Below are positions 1 through 6,541 of a stretch of DNA of 23,724 nt, in pieces. A program made the position numbers and the translations under genes. Under the pieces are notes generated by a model. That model made no database searches and was not told the DNA's origin. It worked only from the letters and a program-made list of their open reading frames with translations. This DNA is from UBA5868 sp964482025 (lineage in GTDB: Bacteria; Pseudomonadota; Gammaproteobacteria; Pseudomonadales; Cellvibrionaceae), in contig CAYZVN010000050.1 of NCBI GenBank assembly GCA_964482025.1, positions 1-23,724 on the forward strand. Reading direction: 5' to 3'. Position 1 is the first letter of the stretch. Every line of letters starts with the position of its first letter.

Positions 1-1037
1 TGGCATTTTTAGGTGTCGTGGTTGGCGGTTCGCTGTTGTTGTACGCGATCCGTATCCCAGAAATTCGCAGCGTTCAAGGGTTTGGACTTTTTTCTCGCGA
101 AAGTCTCTTGCTGGTTAACAATGTTTTATTTGCCGTAGCAACAGCAGGTGTTTTATTCGGCACCCTCTATCCGCTGTTGGTAGACGCTCTTTGGGGAGCG
201 AAATTGTCCGTAGGACCGCCATTTTTCAACGTGATGTTTACGCCGCTGATGATGCTGGTCGCGGTGTTTGTCGGCTTCGGCATTATGATGAATTGGAAAA
301 AAACCAAGCTCGGCGCGTTGCGCATGTGGATTGGGATTCCGCTGTTGACGGCCATTATCATGGGGTTTTTATTTCCTTTGCTGGCCAACGCTTTTCATTG
401 GGGAACGGTGGTCGCGGTTGCGCTTGGCAGCTGGGTGATCCTGGCCTCTCTTAGTGACTTGGTGCGGAAGCTGCGCAACAGTCGGCCTATGTGGCGGGGC
501 CTGCCGAAAATCAGCCTTAGCTACTGGGGGATGTTTATCGCCCACTTTGGTTTTGCGGTCTGTTTCATTGGCGCGGCGGTGAACAGTATTGAAAGCGATC
601 ACCGGGATGTACGCATGATATTTAACGAGCGCCAGAACATCGGCGGTTATGAGTTTGAGTTGATTGAGGTGGTGCCTAAGCGCGGTCCCAACTACAACGC
701 CCAGGTGGGTGAAGTGAATGTTTATAAAGACGATCGATTGGTGACCACTTTGTTCCCAGAGAAGCGTCATTATTTATCGGATCGCGGCAATGTGATGACG
801 GAAGCGGGTATAGACGCGGGCTTTTCCCGCGACTTATTCGTAGCGCTGGGCGATCGCTTGGATAATAGCGCTTGGTCCATGCGCATCCATCATTATCCCT
901 TGGTACGCTGGATTTGGGGCGGCGCCATCTTTATGGCGTTGGGCGGTGCACTCGCGGTTCTCGATCGGCGCTATCGTCTAAAGCGTGTCCAAAGTGAGCG
1001 TGAAATTAATAAATCTGGGGTTTCTGTGGCGACCTGA
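1..1037 (+). CDS. ccmF: Cytochrome c maturation heme lyase subunit CcmF, C-terminal part
   Basis: The reading frame is open from the window edge, so the N-terminal half is missing; the codon phase is set by GCA at 3-5. CcmF is an integral inner-membrane protein that, with CcmH and CcmI, ligates heme delivered by CcmE to apocytochrome c in the periplasm (system I). The visible part has several hydrophobic segments (LLLVNNVLFAVATAGVLFGTL, MMLVAVFVGFGIMM, IGIPLLTAIIMGFLFPLLA), a periplasmic stretch with the family-like NIGGYEFELIEV and LFPEKRHY regions, and a last helix near IWGGAIFMALGGALAVLD before a basic tail. This matches the conserved CcmF C-terminal region. ccmG follows 44 bases later, as is usual. 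A small dyad (GGCGAC CTGA GTCGCC, 1028-1043) covers the stop codon but has no T-run. I am confident of the family. Confidence 0.93.
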   Translation, partial: AFLGVVVGGSLLLYAIRIPEIRSVQGFGLFSRESLLLVNNVLFAVATAGVLFGTLYPLLVDALWGAKLSVGPPFFNVMFTPLMMLVAVFVGFGIMMNWKKTKLGALRMWIGIPLLTAIIMGFLFPLLANAFHWGTVVAVALGSWVILASLSDLVRKLRNSRPMWRGLPKISLSYWGMFIAHFGFAVCFIGAAVNSIESDHRDVRMIFNERQNIGGYEFELIEVVPKRGPNYNAQVGEVNVYKDDRLVTTLFPEKRHYLSDRGNVMTEAGIDAGFSRDLFVALGDRLDNSAWSMRIHHYPLVRWIWGGAIFMALGGALAVLDRRYRLKRVQSEREINKSGVSVAT

Positions 1038-1081
1038 GTCGCCCGGAGATCGGCCATTTAGATGTATGGATTTGGTAACTC

Positions 1082-1603
1082 ATGAAGCGTTTTAAGCTTT
1101 TTATTCCCTTTGCGATCTTTATCATTATGTCGGGGCTTTTATATGCTGGACTAAGCCTTGATCCCAATGAATTGCCATCGGTGTTAATTGGTAAACCGGT
1201 GCCCGAATTCAGTCTGCCGGACCTGGATAACCCAGGCAAAAACATTACGCCGGCAACCATGAAGGGCAAACCCTATTTGCTGAACGTGTGGGCCACCTGG
1301 TGTCCTTCGTGTAAATACGAGCACCCTTATCTGGTGAAATTGGCGGAGATGGGGGTGCCGATTTATGGGGTTAATTACAAAGACGACACGGAAAAGGCTC
1401 GTAAGCTGTTGCAGGACACCGGCAATCCCTATATCGCCAACGTGGTTGACGAAGAGGGCACCTTGATTATGGCGCTGGGGGTCTATGGGGCTCCGGAAAC
1501 CTTTATCGTGGATGCGGAAGGCATTATCCGTTACAAACTTGTGGGTGTCGTCAATGAGGACGTATGGAAATCCACCATGGCGCCCATTTTCTTTGGTGAA
1601 TAA
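1082..1603 (+). CDS. ccmG: Periplasmic thiol:disulfide oxidoreductase CcmG/DsbE
   Basis: This is a 173-residue membrane-anchored thioredoxin-fold protein that keeps apocytochrome c CXXCH thiols reduced for heme attachment. An N-terminal signal-anchor (about residues 4-24) is followed by the VLIGKPVPEFSLPDL segment typical of the family. The active site WCPSC has cysteines C74 and C77 inside NVWATWCPSCKYEHPYL, and the cis-proline loop is GAPETFIVD. Length and motif order match CcmG/DsbE well. The ATG at 1082 has only a weak ribosome binding site, so translation may depend on read-through from ccmF. The last codons and the TAA lie in the first copy of a 16-base tandem duplication (1591-1622). 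Unusually, ccmH does not follow: it lies about 4.4 kb downstream. Confidence 0.95.
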   Translation: MKRFKLFIPFAIFIIMSGLLYAGLSLDPNELPSVLIGKPVPEFSLPDLDNPGKNITPATMKGKPYLLNVWATWCPSCKYEHPYLVKLAEMGVPIYGVNYKDDTEKARKLLQDTGNPYIANVVDEEGTLIMALGVYGAPETFIVDAEGIIRYKLVGVVNEDVWKSTMAPIFFGE

Positions 1604-1622
1604 GAGCTTTGGTGAATAAAAG
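1591..1622 (+). repeat. 16-base tandem duplication across the ccmG stop codon
   Basis: CTTTGGTGAATAAGAG (1591-1606) is followed immediately by CTTTGGTGAATAAAAG (1607-1622), identical at 15 of 16 bases. Copy 1 encodes the last residues and stop of ccmG. Copy 2 supplies the putative GTG start (1612) of the next gene. Read directly from the sequence. Confidence 0.9.
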
Positions 1623-2094
1623 TCGCAAGTATTTTGGTTTTCTGTTGTTCGGGTTGGTCTGTCCGTCGGCCTTTGCACAGTTATTAAAGCCGGGGCCAGA
1701 ACTCAGAGTATTGCAGCAAATTCAGGGCACTTGGCGCGATACTTGTCGCGCAATAGCGTCGGGCTCGCGTTACCAGCAAACCAAACTTATTGTGGGTTAC
1801 ACCCATTTTGTCTTTGCCACTGATGAATTTTCCGAGCCGGACTGTCGTATCAAGCGCACCAGTCATCAAGCGCGCTACAGGTTTGTTCTGCGCGAGCCAC
1901 TGATTACGCAGGCGAATGAGGAAGTGTTCGCCATTGATTTTCAACCTGAAGAAGTCTCTTCCGGTTTCCCGAGGCTTTATCCCCTGAATATTATTAAATA
2001 CGAGCGCGGCACCCTGCGCCTGGGCTCGCCTCCCGTGGTGGAGACGAGTGAAAGGCTGCAGCGACTTGACCGTGAGCAGCTGTTTTCCCGTTGA
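1612..2094 (+). CDS. Unrecognised secreted protein with two mature cysteines
   Basis: I do not recognise the family. The 160-residue product begins with a basic N-terminus and a hydrophobic stretch ending PSAFA, a clear Sec signal peptide with probable cleavage before Q23. The mature part is about 138 residues, rich in beta-prone segments (LIVGYTHFVFATDEF, YRFVLREPL, NIIKYERGTLRLG) around a GTW motif near residue 40. It has just two mature cysteines, C45 and C78, which could form a disulfide. The overall look is faintly calycin/lipocalin-like, but that is only an impression. The start is GTG 1612, with TTG 1609 one codon upstream as an alternative; no ATG fits. It lies 8 bases after ccmG and so is probably co-transcribed with it. 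The frame is well supported by the signal peptide; the function is unknown. Confidence 0.75.
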   Translation: MNKSRKYFGFLLFGLVCPSAFAQLLKPGPELRVLQQIQGTWRDTCRAIASGSRYQQTKLIVGYTHFVFATDEFSEPDCRIKRTSHQARYRFVLREPLITQANEEVFAIDFQPEEVSSGFPRLYPLNIIKYERGTLRLGSPPVVETSERLQRLDREQLFSR

Positions 2095-2125
2095 GTGCTG
2101 CGAGTTTCCCGTTGATCTGCTAGTT
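2084..2125 (+). repeat. Imperfect 21-base tandem duplication across a stop codon
   Basis: The 11-mer TTTCCCGTTGA occurs at 2084-2094, where it ends the unknown secreted gene, and again at 2105-2115, exactly 21 bases later. The intervening 10 bases are diverged between copies. Read directly from the sequence; calling it a tandem duplication, not chance, is an inference helped by similar events at two nearby stops. Confidence 0.65.
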
Positions 2126-2242
2126 GATCCGTTCATTTCCTCTGCCCGATGACGCGTGGGCAGTTACCACATTCACCAGTATACTTTCGTCTTTTTTGGG
2201 GCTGCCGCGCGCGCCCTTGTGCTAACGCCTGAGATATTTTTG

Positions 2243-3244
2243 ATGAAGACCCTAAACCAATTATTGCCCGAGTGGGCGCCTGTTCAATCGGTACTTTTAG
2301 TGTGGCCTTATCCGCACGGTGATTGGCGAGTGAATTACCCGGAGGTTGTAGAGTGCTATTGGGGGATTTTGGCGGCGCTCAGCGCGGAAGTGTCGGTGGG
2401 TCTACTGCTGCATCCGTCGCTCGATCGCCGAGCCTTTGAGGAAGAGATGCAGCAGCGTCCGGTCAATAACACCAACGTCACTGTGCGAACCACCTTGTAC
2501 GACGACACTTGGATTCGAGATTACGGTCCACTCACCACCAGCTCAGGCTATGTCGCATATAGCTTCAATGGCTGGGGGGGCAAATATTCCGCCGAGAATG
2601 ACAATGCCGTAGCGGCCGGGCTCACCGATTATCTCGCAGCGCCGGTAACTAAATACGACTTTGTCTGTGAGGGTGGTGGTCTGGAAACGGATGGCGAAAC
2701 GCTGCTGCTGAATGCCATGTGCATCGTCGACGACAAACGCAATCCAGGGTGGGATCGCCCGCGCATTGAAGATTTTTTTCGTCAAACCCTCGGACTGCAA
2801 AAATTTGCGTGGCTTGAGAATATCTGCCTTACCGGCGATGACACCGACGGTCACATAGATACCATCGCACGTTTTGCTGCGCCCGGCCGAGTGGTGTATT
2901 CCGGGCCGGATCACGCTCATGTGGACGCGGATATGCTGGAGCAATTGCACCAGCAACTCACCCAACTTGCCCAAACACATGGGTGGCAGCTTATGGCGCT
3001 GCCCAGTCCTATGTATCGAAGCCTTGTCGATGGGCGCACCCTACCGTGTACCTATGCCAACTTTTTAATTGTGAATGATTGTGTATTTGCGCCTGTGTAT
3101 GGTCTGAAGGAGGATGCACAGGCCCTTGCGGTTTTGCGTGACGCCTTTGCCGGCCAACGCGTTATTCCGGTGCGTTGCGAAGCTTTGCTGGAACAGCACG
3201 GCAGCTTGCACTGTGCCACCATGCAGATCGCTCGTTTGATCTGA
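2243..3244 (+). CDS. aguA: Agmatine deiminase
   Basis: This enzyme hydrolyses agmatine to N-carbamoylputrescine and ammonia, the step before AguB in making putrescine from arginine-derived agmatine. The 333-residue protein shows the guanidine-modifying enzyme signatures of the family: an N-terminal PEWAPVQSVLLVWP block, WIRDYGP with D93, the glycine turn EGGGLETDG near residue 143, a GHIDT motif with H204, and the catalytic cysteine C269 in LPCTYANFLIVND. An in-frame GTG at 2156 would add 29 residues, but that extension is unlike the family. The ATG at 2243 puts the conserved LPEWAPVQSV at residue 5, so I use it. aguB follows after 31 bases. The 148 bases upstream hold a TATACT hexamer (2180-2185) that could be a -10 box, though no convincing -35 goes with it. 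Confidence 0.94.
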   Translation: MKTLNQLLPEWAPVQSVLLVWPYPHGDWRVNYPEVVECYWGILAALSAEVSVGLLLHPSLDRRAFEEEMQQRPVNNTNVTVRTTLYDDTWIRDYGPLTTSSGYVAYSFNGWGGKYSAENDNAVAAGLTDYLAAPVTKYDFVCEGGGLETDGETLLLNAMCIVDDKRNPGWDRPRIEDFFRQTLGLQKFAWLENICLTGDDTDGHIDTIARFAAPGRVVYSGPDHAHVDADMLEQLHQQLTQLAQTHGWQLMALPSPMYRSLVDGRTLPCTYANFLIVNDCVFAPVYGLKEDAQALAVLRDAFAGQRVIPVRCEALLEQHGSLHCATMQIARLI

Positions 3245-3275
3245 CATTTTTCATCTGCCAATCCATAGGTGATTT

Positions 3276-4196
3276 ATGAGTCAATCCATTACTGCCGCCG
3301 TGATTCAACAGGCTGTTGACAGCAACGACAAAGAACAAAATCTGGATCGAACGGAGACACTAGTGCGCGAAGCCGTGGAGCAGGGAGCGGAGCTGGTGGT
3401 GCTTCAGGAGATCCACGCCACTCAATACTTTTGTCAGGTAGAAGACACTAACTGCTTTGATCTTGCCGAGCCGCTCGACGGTTACACCTATCAACGCTGC
3501 GCCGACATGGCCGAGGCGCTCGATATAGTGATCGTGCTATCGCAATTCGAAAAGCGCGCCACCGGCCTTTACCACAATACCGCTCAAGTGATTGAGGGGG
3601 ATAAGGGTAGGGTCGGTGTATTTCGCAAGATGCATATCCCGGACGATCCGGGCTTTTACGAAAAATTCTACTTCACCCCTGGCGATGCGGAAGGTCCGTT
3701 GCGCGGCTTCCAGCCGGTGCAGACCCGTCTGGGTAAGCTCGGCGTCCTGGTCTGCTGGGATCAATGGTACCCCGAAGCCGCCCGCCTTATGGCTCTGGCG
3801 GGAGCGGATATGTTGATCTATCCCACCGCTATAGGCTGGGACCCAGAGGACGATGCGGAAGAGAAGAATCGCCAGCGAGACGCCTGGGTTACCATTCAGC
3901 GCTCGCATGCGGTCGCCAATGGCATTCCAGTCTTAGTCGCCAATCGCACGGGCTTTGAGGCATCCGCCAACGGCTCGGGTGAAGGGGTTGAGTTTTGGGG
4001 CACCAGCTTTATCGCCGGCCCTCAAGGGGAGTTTTTGCTGATGGCCGATTGCGAGAGTGAGGGCGCATTCTGCGCCGAAATCGATATGGAGCGCTCGGAA
4101 AATGTTCGCCGTATATGGCCATATCTGCGTGATCGTCGCATCGACGCTTACGACAATCTGACCAAGCGCTGGCTCGCCGACCGACAGTACCCATAA
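3276..4196 (+). CDS. aguB: N-carbamoylputrescine amidase
   Basis: A nitrilase/carbon-nitrogen hydrolase superfamily enzyme that cleaves N-carbamoylputrescine to putrescine, CO2 and ammonia. All three catalytic residues are visible: E45 in VLQEIHATQYFC, K118 in FRKMHIPDDPGFYEKFYFTPGD and C160 in VLVCWDQWYPEAAR. The segments DAWVTIQRSHAVANGIPVLVANR and EFWGTSFIAGPQGE are typical of the AguB subgroup, and 306 residues is the usual length. AGGTGA lies about five bases before the ATG. Coupling to aguA (31-base gap) makes a two-gene putrescine operon and strengthens both calls. The end of the gene (…DRQYP stop) is the first of three 18-base tandem copies. Confidence 0.95.
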   Translation: MSQSITAAVIQQAVDSNDKEQNLDRTETLVREAVEQGAELVVLQEIHATQYFCQVEDTNCFDLAEPLDGYTYQRCADMAEALDIVIVLSQFEKRATGLYHNTAQVIEGDKGRVGVFRKMHIPDDPGFYEKFYFTPGDAEGPLRGFQPVQTRLGKLGVLVCWDQWYPEAARLMALAGADMLIYPTAIGWDPEDDAEEKNRQRDAWVTIQRSHAVANGIPVLVANRTGFEASANGSGEGVEFWGTSFIAGPQGEFLLMADCESEGAFCAEIDMERSENVRRIWPYLRDRRIDAYDNLTKRWLADRQYP

Positions 4197-4234
4197 AGCT
4201 GACAATATCCATAAAACCGACAATATCCATAAAG
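4181..4234 (+). repeat. Three tandem 18-base repeats spanning the aguB stop codon
   Basis: The copies are CCGACAGTACCCATAAAG (4181-4198), CTGACAATATCCATAAAA (4199-4216) and CCGACAATATCCATAAAG (4217-4234). Copy 3 differs from each of the others at two positions. Copy 1 encodes the aguB C-terminus and TAA. Because the unit is a multiple of three, the same frame reads a Q-Y-P-stop pattern in every copy. Confidence 0.9.
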
Positions 4235-4253
4235 CGGAAACTTCTCTCCTTTA

Positions 4254-4266
4254 GCTGCACTGCAGC
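4254..4266. promoter_or_regulatory. Candidate PhaR-type operator upstream of phaZ
   Basis: The perfect dyad GCTGCA-C-TGCAGC contains CTGC-ACT-GCAG. From memory, the repressor PhaR of PHB-producing bacteria binds CTGC-N3/4-GCAG. The site lies 86 bases before the phaZ ATG, in the only intergenic region here next to a PHB gene. The sequence match is direct; the regulator is inferred, and no phaR gene is in the window. Weak promoter-like AT-rich sequence follows at 4267-4300. Confidence 0.4.
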
Positions 4267-4303
4267 ATAATTGTGCTATTCTTGCTTAAGATTTGTACAA
4301 AAA

Positions 4304-4326
4304 TGCACCCGTCCCGCGCGGGTGCA
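4304..4326 (+). other. Leader hairpin before the phaZ ribosome binding site
   Basis: TGCACCCG (4304-4311) pairs perfectly with CGGGTGCA (4319-4326) across a seven-base loop. It ends 15 bases before the AGGAGAG ribosome binding site of phaZ (starting near 4341). There is no T-run, so it is not a standard terminator. It may stabilise the mRNA or affect initiation. Confidence 0.45.
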
Positions 4327-4351
4327 GAGTCTGGCACCTTAGGAGAGTCCT

Positions 4352-5650
4352 ATGCTGTACCACGCCTATGAGCTCAGTCATGCTGCGGTATCCCCGTGGC
4401 GTCAAGTCGCGGACTACCAGAAACGTCTGTATCAATCCCCCTACAATCCGCTTTCCTATACCTGGGCTGGGCGCTCATTTGTCGCGGCTTGTGACTTCTT
4501 TGAGTCCATGACTCGGCGCTACGCCCGGCCAAAGTGGGGATTGCACAAAACCTTGATTAACGGTTATCCCGTCGAAGTATCTGAAAAGGTGGTTTGGCGA
4601 AAACCTTTTTGCGAGTTGCTGCATTTCCGGCGCAATGCGGAGGACCTGAGATTGGCCCGCCCATCGACGAGCGCCAATCCGCGAGTGTTGTTGGTGGCGC
4701 CCATGTCGGGCCACTACGCCACCTTATTGCGCCGAACGGTGGAGGCGTTTCTCCCCGATCACGAAGTTTTTGTGACCAACTGGACGGATGCTCGCGATGT
4801 GCCACTGGCGGACGGCCGGTTCGATCTCAACGATTACATCGATTACGTGATCGAAATGATCCGCGCAGTCGGACCGCAGGCCCACGTCATCGCGATTTGC
4901 CAGCCCGGCCCGCCCGTGCTGGCGGCTATTGCCTTGATGTCCGAAGACGACGACCCCGCATTGCCGGCGACCATGACCTATATGGGATCGCCGATCGACC
5001 CCCGGGCTTCTCCCACAGTGCCTAACCGGGTAGCGCTGGAGCGCTCCTACGGCTGGTTTAAGGATAACGTCATTTATTCGATACCCTGGCCAAACAAAGG
5101 GTTTATGCGGCGGGTGTATCCGGGCTTCCTCCAACTCGGTGGTTTTATCAGTATGAACAGTGAGCGCCACTTTGTTGCTCACAAAGAATACTTTGAACAT
5201 TTGGTTCAGGGCGACTGTGACAGCGTTTATAAACATCGCGAATTCTATGACGAGTATCTGGCGGTCATGGATTTAACGGAAGAGTTCTATCTGCAGACGA
5301 TTCGCGATATTTTTCAGGAGTTCAAGCTGCCCCGAGGCGAGTTTTTCCACCGAGGCCGCTTGGTCCGGCCGCAGGCGATTACAAAGGTAGCGCTGATGAC
5401 GGTGGAGGGAGAGCGGGACGATATCTCCGGAATTGGGCAGACGCAGGCCGCGCATACTTTATGTACTGGCCTGCCGGCGGAGATGAAAGTGGATTACATC
5501 CAGCCGGGGGTGGGGCATTACGGGGTGTTTAGTGGAACGCGGTTCCGCACCGAAATTCAGCCGCGGATGCGCCAATTCATTCGCAGCTACCACGATTCCG
5601 GGCGTGAGTTGGCCTATCAACGCCCCGAGCAATGGTTTGATGTGGGCTGA
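4352..5650 (+). CDS. phaZ: Intracellular polyhydroxybutyrate depolymerase
   Basis: This enzyme degrades intracellular amorphous PHB granules to 3-hydroxybutyrate units when carbon is scarce. The 432-residue protein lacks a signal peptide and is similar throughout to the Ralstonia PhaZ1-type family. The nucleophile region ICQPGPPVLAAIALM carries a cysteine, C183, instead of serine, as in that family. The other triad members fit D356 (GERDDISG) and H389 (VGHYGVFSG). The N-terminal MLYHAYELSHAAVSPWRQVA and the YMGSPIDPRASPT block are also characteristic. A strong AGGAGAG site precedes the ATG. It stands alone: aguB ends 155 bases upstream, separated by repeats, a PhaR-like dyad and a leader hairpin, and a bidirectional terminator follows at 5681. 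No PHB synthase or phasin gene is present here. Confidence 0.94.
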   Translation: MLYHAYELSHAAVSPWRQVADYQKRLYQSPYNPLSYTWAGRSFVAACDFFESMTRRYARPKWGLHKTLINGYPVEVSEKVVWRKPFCELLHFRRNAEDLRLARPSTSANPRVLLVAPMSGHYATLLRRTVEAFLPDHEVFVTNWTDARDVPLADGRFDLNDYIDYVIEMIRAVGPQAHVIAICQPGPPVLAAIALMSEDDDPALPATMTYMGSPIDPRASPTVPNRVALERSYGWFKDNVIYSIPWPNKGFMRRVYPGFLQLGGFISMNSERHFVAHKEYFEHLVQGDCDSVYKHREFYDEYLAVMDLTEEFYLQTIRDIFQEFKLPRGEFFHRGRLVRPQAITKVALMTVEGERDDISGIGQTQAAHTLCTGLPAEMKVDYIQPGVGHYGVFSGTRFRTEIQPRMRQFIRSYHDSGRELAYQRPEQWFDVG

Positions 5651-5680
5651 GTTTTACCCTGTCGGCAAAAGAGAGACGAA

Positions 5681-5709
5681 AAAAAAGCCTCGTAAAACGA
5701 GGCTTTTTT
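5681..5709. terminator. Bidirectional intrinsic terminator between phaZ and tRNA-Asp
   Basis: A-run plus GCCTCGT, a three-base AAA loop and ACGAGGC plus T-run form a near-perfect hairpin of 13 base pairs including the A/T flanks. The T-run on + ends phaZ transcription, and the complementary T-run on - ends the tRNA transcript. Confidence 0.9.
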
Positions 5710-5715
5710 GAAGAG

Positions 5716-5792
5716 TGGCGGACCGGACGGGACTCGAACCCGCGACCTCCGGCGTGACAGGCCGGCATTCTAACCGACTGAACTACCGGTCC
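5716..5792 (-). tRNA. tRNA-Asp (anticodon GUC)
   Basis: On the minus strand a complete 77-base cloverleaf starts GGACCGG and ends CCGGUCC-G-CCA, with the CCA encoded. The D arm begins UAGUUCAGUCGGUUAGAAU, the anticodon loop is CUGUCAC between CCGGC and GCCGG, and the T arm is GCGGG-UUCGAGU-CCCGU. It closely resembles E. coli tRNA-Asp. It is second in a two-tRNA transcript, 37 bases after tRNA-Val. Confidence 0.97.
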
Positions 5793-5829
5793 GCGAAAGC
5801 CAAAACATCCTTGAGGCAACTTCCATAAA

Positions 5830-5905
5830 TGGTGGGTGGTACAGGGATCGAACCTGTGACCTACGGCTTGTAAGGCCGTCGCTCTCCCAACTGAGCTAAC
5901 CACCC
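5830..5905 (-). tRNA. tRNA-Val (anticodon UAC)
   Basis: On the minus strand a 76-base cloverleaf runs from GGGUGGU to ACCACCC-A-CCA. The D arm is UAGCUCAGUUGGGAGAGC, the anticodon loop CUUACAA lies between ACGGC and GCCGU, and the T arm is ACAGG-UUCGAUC-CCUGU. UAC decodes valine. A strong promoter lies just upstream on the same strand. Confidence 0.97.
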
Positions 5906-5917
5906 AGAGAGCGGCGT

Positions 5918-5945
5918 ATTGTAATGAAATTGCTTTTGCCGTCAA
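5918..5945 (-). promoter_or_regulatory. Sigma70-type promoter for the tRNA-Val/tRNA-Asp transcript
   Basis: Minus strand: TTGACG (-35, 5945-5940), a 16-base spacer and TACAAT (-10, 5923-5918), followed by a GC-rich ACGCCGC stretch and then the tRNA-Val 5' end. The GC-rich segment after the -10 is typical of stable-RNA promoters under stringent control. Confidence 0.8.
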
Positions 5946-5992
5946 TAGACTCCAGGAAAAATAATTTCAGTTGGTTTCCTTGTTTGTCCCGC

Positions 5993-6001
5993 TGCTATAA
6001 T
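5993..6001 (+). promoter_or_regulatory. Extended -10 promoter for ccmHI
   Basis: TGCTATAAT is an exact extended -10 (TGnTATAAT) 37 bases before the ccmH ATG. TTGGTT at 5971-5976 is the nearest -35-like hexamer but with a 19-base spacer, so recognition would rely on the extended element. Confidence 0.7.
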
Positions 6002-6037
6002 CGACCGCTTGCTTTTATGTGCCCGGGAGACTAAAAA

Positions 6038-6526
6038 ATGCGCAAATTCCTCTTGCTCTTCTGGACGATCCTGATATTGCCGTGTCAGGTGATGGCGGCC
6101 ATTGATGTTTATGAATTTCCCTCCGAAAACGAGCGCAAACGCTATCAAAAATTCCTTGAAGAGCTGCGCTGCCCAAAATGCAAAAACAACAATCTGGCGG
6201 ACACAAACTCAGAAATTGCCGACGATTTACGTAGAGAGCTTCACAAAATGGTTCTCGAAGGCAAAACCAATGACGAAATTATCGACTTTATGGTGTCTCG
6301 TTACGGTGACTTCGTTCTTTATCGCCCGCCAGTGCAGGGCAATACCATAGCGCTGTGGGCCGGCCCATTTGTTTTTCTGCTTATCGGCTTGGGTGCTGTC
6401 GCCTGGGTTGTGTTGAGGCGCAAAAAGCTCAGCGCAAGTGATGCGGAGCTGACCGAGGAAGAGCAGAGGCAACTGGCGGCCATTCTCGAATCGGAAAAAG
6501 CCGATTCACAAAAATCAAAAAATTAG
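6038..6526 (+). CDS. ccmH: Cytochrome c maturation protein CcmH
   Basis: A 162-residue periplasmic, membrane-tethered thiol protein that works with CcmG and CcmF to present reduced apocytochrome c for heme ligation. It has a signal peptide ending near QVMA, the redox motif LRCPKC (C45 and C48), the family segment SEIADDLRRELHKMVLEGKTNDEIIDFMVSRYGDFVLYRPP, one membrane helix (WAGPFVFLLIGLGAVAWVVL) and a short charged cytoplasmic tail. After LRCPxC the common family sequence is QNQ; here it is KNNN, a modest departure. GGGAG lies about nine bases before the ATG. It is separated from ccmG by about 4.4 kb and two antisense tRNAs but has its own promoter. ccmI follows after 15 bases. Confidence 0.94.
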   Translation: MRKFLLLFWTILILPCQVMAAIDVYEFPSENERKRYQKFLEELRCPKCKNNNLADTNSEIADDLRRELHKMVLEGKTNDEIIDFMVSRYGDFVLYRPPVQGNTIALWAGPFVFLLIGLGAVAWVVLRRKKLSASDAELTEEEQRQLAAILESEKADSQKSKN

Positions 6527-6541
6527 TGGTGAATTTCGCTC

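Noticed and set aside
2156..2242. GTG-initiated 29-residue N-terminal extension of AguA
   Set aside because: The added residues do not resemble a signal or the family N-terminus, and they cover a probable promoter region. ATG 2243 fits.
4181..4234. The three 18-base repeats as a CRISPR array or iteron origin
   Set aside because: There are no spacers, the units are directly abutting, and the first copy is coding sequence. No origin or replication gene is nearby.
4293..4511. A 72-codon + frame at the start of phaZ
   Set aside because: It overlaps phaZ in another frame, lacks a ribosome binding site and has no recognisable features.
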